Assembly: GCA_002403895.1 (NCBI GenBank) | Contig: DHIQ01000034.1 | Coordinates: forward strand, 4,789 to 13,878 | From: Candidatus Neomicrothrix sp. UBA4742 | GTDB lineage: Bacteria > Actinomycetota > Acidimicrobiia > Acidimicrobiales > Acidimicrobilacustridaceae | Length of the DNA: 9,090 nt | Direction of reading: 5' to 3' | In this document: one piece after another, positions 4,919 to 9,090 of the stretch | Layout of the letters: each line of letters opens with the position of its first letter | Position numbering within the stretch: position 1 is the first letter of the stretch | Notes under the pieces: generated by a model | Told to the model about the DNA's origin: nothing | The model's database searches: none | The model's input: only the letters and a program-made list of their open reading frames with translations | Made by a program: the position numbers and the translations under genes

Positions 4919-5827
4919 ATGCACGAGGGGAGCCCGCCGGTCGCCGAGCCAGTTGTCGAATGCGCCGAGACCGTGGCAGCCGTCGTCGCCCCGGGCGCGT
5001 TCGCCGGCCGGGCGCCCGAGACGGGGTCCGCCGGGGACCGGGTTCGAGCCGCCCGTTGGCGCGGCGGCAAGCAGCTGTCGACCGGCCACGAGCTCTACTG
5101 GTGGGTAGAGATCACCATCGTCTTGGTGTTCGATGCCATCTACGAGACCGTCCGCAACTCATCCAAGAGTGGGGCGGCACGAGCGTTCGACAACGCCATC
5201 AAAGTGATCGACTGGCAAAAGACGCTGGGCATCTACCGCGAGCCGGAGATGCAGCGGTGGGCCCTGCACTACGAGTGGCTCATCGTCGCCGCCAACTACT
5301 TCTACGGCTCGGCCTACATCGCCGTGACCATCGCTTCGCTCATCTTCTTGTACCGCCGGTTCCCCGACGACTACCCCTTGTGGCGCAACACCCTGCTGGT
5401 GGGCACCCTGCTCGGGCTGATCGGCTTCGCCACGTTCCCGCTCATGCCTCCCCGGCTGCTCGACGCCCTGGGCGATCACCGCCAGGTCTTCGGCTACGTC
5501 GACACCCTGGTGAAGTACCCGACCTTCTGGTCGTTCGACTCACCGGCCATAAAGTCGATCTCCAACCAGTTCGCGGCCATGCCCAGCCTCCATTGCGGGT
5601 GGGCGCTGTGGAGCTGCGCCGTCTTCTGGCCCCGGGTCAAGCACTGGTGGGCCAAGGCGCTGGCCGTGGCGTACCCCATCGTGACGATCGTGGTGGTCGT
5701 TATCACCGGCAATCACTACATGCTCGACGCCGCCGGCGGGGCCGTCATCTTCCTCATCGGCTACGGAGCCGCCCGCCTCGCCACCCGGGCCGGACGCCAG
5801 CCACCCCGACGCCTCGCGGCCGCCTGA
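4919..5827 (+). CDS. PAP2_3-family integral membrane phosphatase/phosphotransferase
   Basis: A 302-residue membrane protein with a long Ala/Glu-rich cytosolic N-terminus (about 1-55). Hydrophobic segments lie near 60-75, 117-145, 160-178, 240-262 and 268-287. The stretch from 'IYETVRN' (74-80) to 'LGIYREPEMQRW' (103-114) is typical of the PAP2_3 group, which includes inositol-phosphorylceramide synthase-like proteins. 'PLMPPRLL' precedes the catalytic loops 'MPSLHCGWALW' (His225) and 'GNHYMLDAAGG' (His266, Asp270). These match PAP2 motifs 2 and 3 (SxH and HxxxD). The likely reaction is hydrolysis or transfer of a lipid phosphate or phospho-head group at the outer membrane face; the substrate is not predictable. 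The start is ATG 4919, with GTG 4916 directly before it; neither has a strong ribosome site. It follows the dehydrogenase by 26 bases and is probably co-transcribed. Confidence 0.85.
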   Translation: MHEGSPPVAEPVVECAETVAAVVAPGAFAGRAPETGSAGDRVRAARWRGGKQLSTGHELYWWVEITIVLVFDAIYETVRNSSKSGAARAFDNAIKVIDWQKTLGIYREPEMQRWALHYEWLIVAANYFYGSAYIAVTIASLIFLYRRFPDDYPLWRNTLLVGTLLGLIGFATFPLMPPRLLDALGDHRQVFGYVDTLVKYPTFWSFDSPAIKSISNQFAAMPSLHCGWALWSCAVFWPRVKHWWAKALAVAYPIVTIVVVVITGNHYMLDAAGGAVIFLIGYGAARLATRAGRQPPRRLAAA

Positions 5828-5860
5828 GCGGAGCTCCGACCTCCCGGCAGACGCCTACGA

Positions 5861-5883
5861 AGGTCAAGACCCAATCATGACCT
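5861..5883. repeat. Perfect inverted repeat AGGTCA-N11-TGACCT
   Basis: AGGTCA (5861-5866) and TGACCT (5878-5883) are exact reverse complements around an 11-base spacer. The site lies in the 111-base gap between the PAP2_3 gene and the vapB-like gene, about 55 bases upstream of the latter's start. It could be a repressor operator for the toxin-antitoxin pair. As a hairpin it is short and lacks a T-tract. A 6-bp match can arise by chance, so support is modest. Confidence 0.3.
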
Positions 5884-5901
5884 CGCTGGACATCCCCACA
5901 C

Positions 5902-5925
5902 TTGGTACGATTAGGTTCTCACCAA
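5902..5925 (+). promoter_or_regulatory. Probable promoter/operator of the vapBC-like pair
   Basis: The local sequence is clearly richer in A and T than its surroundings. TACGAT (5906-5911) matches a -10 hexamer at 4/6, but no good -35 lies at 16-18 bases; TGGACA (5887-5892) is too close. TTGGT (5902-5906) and ACCAA (5921-5925) form a 5-bp inverted repeat straddling the -10, and antitoxins of this class usually repress their own promoter through such repeats. The ribosome site AGGAGG (5928-5933) follows, 5 bases before the GTG start. Confidence 0.35.
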
Positions 5926-5938
5926 ATAGGAGGCAGGC

Positions 5939-6175
5939 GTGGCGCTCACCGAACGATTCAAGGTTTCGACCTCGGGCCAGATGTCCCTGCCCGCCCGGGT
6001 ACGCCACCGCTGGAATCTCGACGCGGGTGGCGAGGTGGACATCATCGACTTGGGTTTCGGGGTGCTGACGGTGCCTGCCGGCGAGGCCGGGCGGATGCTC
6101 GATCAGGTTCTTCCCGCGGACGTCCACTACGCCGCCGTTGCCGAGGAGAATGACCCCGACCTGGCAACCAGGTGA
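5939..6175 (+). CDS. AbrB/SpoVT-like antitoxin (VapB type)
   Basis: A 78-residue protein. Its first 45 residues form the swapped-hairpin DNA-binding fold: 'FKVSTSGQMSLPARVRHRWN' (7-26) matches the family pattern of a beta strand, Gly-Gln, Leu-Pro and Arg-x-x-hydrophobic. 'GGEVDIIDLGFGVLTV' (30-45) gives the second half. The remaining acidic tail ('EENDPDL') would be the part that wraps the toxin. Antitoxins of this class neutralise the neighbouring PIN toxin and repress the operon as a complex. The GTG start at 5939 has a consensus AGGAGG (5928-5933) 5 bases upstream, stronger than most sites in this window. The stop overlaps the next gene's start as GTGA, so the two are translationally coupled. 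Confidence 0.8.
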   Translation: MALTERFKVSTSGQMSLPARVRHRWNLDAGGEVDIIDLGFGVLTVPAGEAGRMLDQVLPADVHYAAVAEENDPDLATR

Positions 6176-6600
6176 CCGTCCTGCTCGACGATCACCTTCT
6201 ACGTGACTGGCTCGCCGGACCTGATCAGGCCCTGCTCGACGCGATCGGCCACGACGTCGTCGCCACCACCAACCTCTGGTACGTGCGATTGTGCAAGAGC
6301 GCGGCAAATCGTCGGGGCGGAGCACTTCTCGGTGGATGGAGCGATGAGGAGCGTGACGCCATCATCGGTGGTCTTCTCTCGCTCGATGACGCCATCACCG
6401 TGAAGCCCCTACGCGAGCTGGCATGGCGCATGGGCGTTCTTTCCGCTGAACACTCAGGCGTATCGAGCCTGGGAGCTGAAGCGGTCGCTGCGGCCGAAAC
6501 CCTCGACGCGAGCGTCCTGGTGTCGTCTCGCGACGACGGTCCTGGCATCAGGGCCTGTTGCCAATCGGTCGGGGTCGGCTACCGCGCCCTACCCCGCTGA
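6172..6600 (+). CDS. PIN-like protein, probable VapC-type toxin, divergent active site
   Basis: A 142-residue protein. PIN toxins are Mg-dependent ribonucleases using three or four acidic residues. Here the N-terminus 'VLLDDHLLRDWL' (3-14) supplies Asp6/Asp7 at the first acidic position. The C-terminal part 'GAEAVAAAETLDASVLVSSRD' motif (101-121, ending at Asp121) resembles the PIN segment ending in 'LVTxD', with Glu103 where Asp is usual. The family's glutamate after the second strand is not evident: the segment reads 'VVATTNLWYVRL' (29-40). The position after an AbrB-like gene, the 4-base overlap and the length all fit VapC. The missing Glu leaves open reduced or altered activity. It ends only 10 bases from the convergent glycosyltransferase gene. 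The start is GTG 6172; no other start keeps the first acidic motif. Confidence 0.65.
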   Translation: MTVLLDDHLLRDWLAGPDQALLDAIGHDVVATTNLWYVRLCKSAANRRGGALLGGWSDEERDAIIGGLLSLDDAITVKPLRELAWRMGVLSAEHSGVSSLGAEAVAAAETLDASVLVSSRDDGPGIRACCQSVGVGYRALPR

Positions 6601-6610
6601 GGGACAGGTA

Positions 6611-7849
6611 TCAGGGGCCCGTTGCTCGGCGGGACGCCTCTCCCATGAGGGCCATCGCCCGGTGGTAGACCTCGACGTTGGCTTCCGCCACGACCGTCCA
6701 ATCGACCGCCGAGGGCACCTCACGGTTGTGGGCGGCGATGCGTTGGCGCAGGTCCGGGTCGCGCACCAGGCGCAGGAGCTGGGTCACCATGTCCCGGTCG
6801 CTCTGGGCCAGGAGGCCCTCGGTGCCGTTGGCCACGAACTCCCGGATGCCGGTGCGGGCCATGGCCACCACGGGGAGCCCGGCGCAGCGCGCTTCGAGCG
6901 CGGCGATGCCGAATGACTCGAGGTTGGCCGGCGCCACGAACACGTCGGCTCGGGAGAACTCGTCGCGGATCTCGTCACGGGTCCGACGACCGACGAGATC
7001 CACCACTGCGCTCAGGTCGTGGCGGGCCAGGTACTTCTCCATGGACGAGCGTTCCGGCCCTTCGCCGATGATCAGCAATCGCAGCCGGATCCCAGGGGGG
7101 AGTTGGTCGCAAACCTGACGGACCATCTTGAGCAGGTGCATGGGCCGCTTGCGGGGGGCCAAGCGCATGACCGACACGAGGGTGACCGTGCTGGCGTCAC
7201 GCGGCAACGGGGTGACCCGCCAGGCGTCGTTGTCGATGCCGTTGGGGATCACCGCCACCGTCACCTCGGGCCCGGCGATGCGGCGGATGGGCGCGGCGGC
7301 GACGTCGCTCACCGACGACAGCACCACCGGCCAGTCGGTCCAGTGGTAGGTGCGATCGAGGAACGAGAACAGCGGCGTGGCATAGCTCCACAAGCAGTGG
7401 GTGGTGATCACCGTGGGGATGCCGTCGGCCTGGGCCTGGGCGGCTCCGAAATAAGCCAGCGGGGAGGCGATGCCCCCCGCGAAGTGGGCCACGTCAGGGC
7501 GCTCGCGCCGCAACACGTCGGCCGCGTGGCGGAACGTGGACGGCCGGTAGGGGATGTCGAACGGGAGCAGCGGGACGTTCATGCGGTGGACCCGCACCCC
7601 GTCGATGAGCTCGGGACCGGGCGTCGGGGTGATGACCACCACGTCGTGGCCTCGGCTGTACAGGTTGCGGGCCAGATCGTGGACCTGCATCTCGATGCCA
7701 CCGAGGCGCGGGACGTAGCAGTCCGACACCAGGGCGACCTTGAGCGGCCTACCGGCCGTGCCGGGAGACGGGTGCTCGTCAGACTCTGGGTCCGGGGCGC
7801 GACGGGTGGACCGGCGGTGCGACGGGCGGGCTGGATCGGTCATGGCCAC
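6611..7849 (-). CDS. GT4-family glycosyltransferase
   Basis: A 412-residue GT-B fold, retaining glycosyltransferase using a nucleotide-sugar donor, probably at the cytoplasmic membrane face. After a polar, Arg/Pro-rich start of about 35 residues, the acceptor domain begins with 'LKVALVSDCYVPRLGGIEMQ' (36-55), whose glycine loop is typical, and continues with 'DVVVITPTPG' and 'PDVAHFAGG'. The donor domain starts after 'VIPNGID' and contains 'LVSVMRLAPRKRP', 'LLIIGEGPE' and the EX7E motif 'ESFGIAALE' (Glu311, Glu319). GTG at 7849 is chosen because GGAGG (7862-7858) lies 8 bases before it; ATG 7843 would remove two residues. The open frame runs on to 8812, but that part lies antisense to the deacetylase. 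The Gly-Gly-Met-Asn motif expected in MshA is absent. It could act in phosphatidylinositol mannoside, glycolipid or polysaccharide synthesis; sugar and acceptor are unknown. Confidence 0.88.
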   Translation of the reverse strand: MAMTDPARPSHRRSTRRAPDPESDEHPSPGTAGRPLKVALVSDCYVPRLGGIEMQVHDLARNLYSRGHDVVVITPTPGPELIDGVRVHRMNVPLLPFDIPYRPSTFRHAADVLRRERPDVAHFAGGIASPLAYFGAAQAQADGIPTVITTHCLWSYATPLFSFLDRTYHWTDWPVVLSSVSDVAAAPIRRIAGPEVTVAVIPNGIDNDAWRVTPLPRDASTVTLVSVMRLAPRKRPMHLLKMVRQVCDQLPPGIRLRLLIIGEGPERSSMEKYLARHDLSAVVDLVGRRTRDEIRDEFSRADVFVAPANLESFGIAALEARCAGLPVVAMARTGIREFVANGTEGLLAQSDRDMVTQLLRLVRDPDLRQRIAAHNREVPSAVDWTVVAEANVEVYHRAMALMGEASRRATGP

Positions 7850-7939
7850 GCCGGCAACCTCCAAGCCGCACTGGTCGGGATGACCGGTCCACGGTAGCCG
7901 CCGCGCTCGGGCATCAGTGGGGAGAGGCGGTGCGGCAAG

Positions 7940-8797
7940 ATGAATGGGATGGCGCACACCCTGGTTTGTTTCCACGCGCACCCCGACGACGAGGCGCTGC
8001 TCACGGCCGGGGTCATGGCCAGGGCCGCCGCCGAGGGTCACCGGGTGGTGCTGGTCGTGGCCACTCGGGGCGATGTCGGCCAGGTGGCCGGGAGCTTCCT
8101 GACCGCGGGCGAGGGCCTGGCCGACCGACGGTGGACCGAGCTGGAACGCTCGGCCACACTGTTGGGGGTGGCCCGGCTGGAGTGGCTGGGCTACGCCGAC
8201 TCTGGTCACGGGGAGCGAAGCGACTTCCTCACCCCACCCACCAGCCGGGGGACCGACGCCTTCGTCAGTGCCGACGTCGACACCGCCGCCCGCCGGCTGG
8301 CCGACATCCTCGAGCAGGAACAGGCCGACGTCCTCACCACCTATGACCCCAACGGGGGCTACGGCCACCCTGACCACCTCCAGGTCCACGCCGTTGGGCA
8401 GCGGGCGGCCGAGCTGGCCGCCACGCCCGTCGTCTTGGAAGCCACCATCAACCGGGACCTCATGCGCATCGGACTCGACATGGCCACGTCCCTGGGCCTC
8501 GAGCTGCCCTCGGACTTCGCTCCGGAGAGCTTCGACGCCTGGTACACCCCCGCTGCCGAGCTGACCCACGCCGTCGACGTCCGCCCCCAGCTCGCCGTGA
8601 AGCGGGCATCCATGGAGGCCCATGCCAGCCAGACCACCAGCGCCGATGGCAGCGCCACCCGCAGTCTGGCCGTGTTCATCACCCTGCCCCCCGAGTACTT
8701 CGAGCTGGCCTTCGGCACCGAGTGGTTCGTGGACCGGTCGCGGCCGGCCGGGATCGTCGCCAATGATGTGTTCGCCTCGCTGGCCGAGCCGGACTGA
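7940..8797 (+). CDS. LmbE/PIG-L-family zinc deacetylase, MshB/Mca-like
   Basis: A 285-residue metal-dependent N-deacetylase. 'HAHPDDEALLTAGVMARAA' (12-30) carries the signature HPDDE, with His14 and Asp17 as zinc ligands and Asp16 as the likely general base. 'TYDPNGGYGHPDHLQVH' contains the third ligand, His146, in the 'GGYGHPDH' form seen in mycothiol enzymes MshB and Mca. MshB removes acetate from GlcNAc-inositol in mycothiol synthesis, and Mca cleaves mycothiol conjugates; length and motif fit either, and unrelated LmbE deacetylases remain possible. The ATG at 7940 is used; an in-frame ATG at 7949 would drop three residues. GAGAGG (7922-7927) lies 12 bases upstream, so the ribosome site is mediocre. 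It diverges from the glycosyltransferase across 90 bases with no clear promoter, and ends 8 bases before the next gene. Confidence 0.87.
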   Translation: MNGMAHTLVCFHAHPDDEALLTAGVMARAAAEGHRVVLVVATRGDVGQVAGSFLTAGEGLADRRWTELERSATLLGVARLEWLGYADSGHGERSDFLTPPTSRGTDAFVSADVDTAARRLADILEQEQADVLTTYDPNGGYGHPDHLQVHAVGQRAAELAATPVVLEATINRDLMRIGLDMATSLGLELPSDFAPESFDAWYTPAAELTHAVDVRPQLAVKRASMEAHASQTTSADGSATRSLAVFITLPPEYFELAFGTEWFVDRSRPAGIVANDVFASLAEPD

Positions 8798-8804
8798 CCG
8801 GCTC
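8786..8804 (+). other. Perfect 7-bp hairpin with the deacetylase stop codon in its loop
   Basis: GAGCCGG (8786-8792) pairs perfectly with CCGGCTC (8798-8804) around the 5-base loop ACTGA, which contains the deacetylase TGA stop (8795-8797). The ATG of the next gene begins at 8806, one base after the stem. There is no T-tract, so it is unlikely to terminate. The position suggests it hides the next start unless ribosomes translating the deacetylase open it. Confidence 0.55.
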
Positions 8805-8805
8805 C

Positions 8806-9090
8806 ATGGCACTCGGCGAGGATCCGCTCACGACCGACGATCCCGCCGCGCCCGAGGACCCAGCGGCGGCGGTCGAGGCCGAGCTGCACGGCAAGCCGGT
8901 GCGGCGGCGCCTAATCGAGGCCGCCGTCTCTCTCGCCGCCCTGGTGATCCTGTTCGCCCTGGTCATCCCCCGGGTGAGTGGCTCCACCTACCACGACGTG
9001 GCCGACGAGCTCCGCACCCTGAGCGCAGTGCAGATCGCGGCGCTGGCCGGGGTGTGGGCGGCAGGGCTGGTCGTCTACGCCCGGGTGCTC
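8806..9090 (+). CDS. Multi-pass membrane protein, flippase-like / LPG-synthase TM family, N-terminal part
   Basis: 95 codons are open from the ATG at 8806 to the window edge. The first 30 residues are acidic and Pro/Ala-rich, then 'KPVRRRL' (30-36) marks the cytosolic edge of a first helix (about 36-55, 'LIEAAVSLAALVILFALVIP'). An outside segment 'TYHDVADELRTLS' (61-73) leads into a second helix from about 75. This order, with the short amphipathic stretch between helices, resembles the N-terminus of the lysylphosphatidylglycerol synthase membrane domain (YbhN/UPF0104 group), often annotated as flippase-like. Only about a quarter of such a protein is visible, so the family call is tentative. 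No Shine-Dalgarno is seen; the start lies 8 bases after the deacetylase stop and just after a hairpin, so translation is probably coupled. Confidence 0.6.
   Translation, partial: MALGEDPLTTDDPAAPEDPAAAVEAELHGKPVRRRLIEAAVSLAALVILFALVIPRVSGSTYHDVADELRTLSAVQIAALAGVWAAGLVVYARVL

Noticed and set aside
5829..5838. 10-bp palindrome CGGAGCTCCG right after the PAP2_3 stop
   Set aside because: It has no room for a loop, no T-tract follows, and it is too short to support a terminator or operator call.
4960..5880. 306-codon plus-strand frame inside the PAP2_3 gene
   Set aside because: It is Arg/His-rich out-of-frame translation; the other frame has the PAP2 motifs and membrane helices.
6601..6640. Possible bidirectional terminator between the convergent PIN-like and glycosyltransferase genes
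   Set aside because: Only a 4-bp CCCG/CGGG pairing was found in the 10-base gap and beyond, too weak to call.
7850..8812. Extension of the glycosyltransferase frame through the deacetylase region on the minus strand
   Set aside because: The LmbE motifs on the plus strand are unambiguous, and GGAGG at 7862-7858 sets the transferase start at 7849.

Overview
The window is GC-rich DNA with actinobacterial traits. Codons end mostly in G or C, genes are tightly packed with 4-8 base overlaps, and GTG starts are frequent. Gene content fits too: an ArsI/CadI-type lyase with an MIP channel, a MshB/Mca-like deacetylase, a PAP2_3 membrane protein and an AbrB-PIN pair. A high-GC Actinomycetota chromosome is the best reading. 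I cannot name the genus from sequence alone. No rRNA, tRNA, IS element, CRISPR array or phage gene is visible, and no gene-free stretch exceeds about 140 bases.

Layout. (1) 1-418, minus: a GtrA-like membrane protein, cut by the window edge, immediately downstream of arsR. (2) 456-2613: a divergent arsenic-resistance locus. arsR runs leftward; arsI (C-As lyase), an AqpS-like aquaglyceroporin and arsC (arsenate reductase) run rightward. The 85-103 base divergent promoter holds two near-identical 16-bp palindromes, 31 bp centre to centre, that look like twin ArsR operators. (3) 2749-5827, plus: tesB (acyl-CoA thioesterase II), a PQQ-type sugar dehydrogenase lipoprotein overlapping tesB by 4 bases, and a PAP2_3 membrane phosphatase/transferase. 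(4) 5939-6600, plus: a small AbrB-like antitoxin and a PIN-like partner overlapping by 4 bases, probably a VapBC-type module. (5) 6611-7849, minus: a GT4 glycosyltransferase. (6) 7940-9090, plus, divergent from the glycosyltransferase: a LmbE/PIG-L zinc deacetylase, then the start of a multi-pass membrane protein resembling the LPG-synthase/flippase-like family.

How the genes work together. The arsenic locus has no ArsB, Acr3 or ArsA. The inferred logic is that ArsC reduces arsenate to arsenite, ArsI demethylates trivalent methylarsenicals to arsenite, and the channel lets arsenite leave down its gradient. All of this would be derepressed when arsenite binds ArsR. The ArsC-AqpS exit route is established in Sinorhizobium meliloti; adding ArsI to the same operon is the most interesting feature here. 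The remaining genes have a cell-envelope and lipid flavour (GtrA, PAP2_3, GT4, LmbE, flippase-like) but do not form one recognisable pathway.
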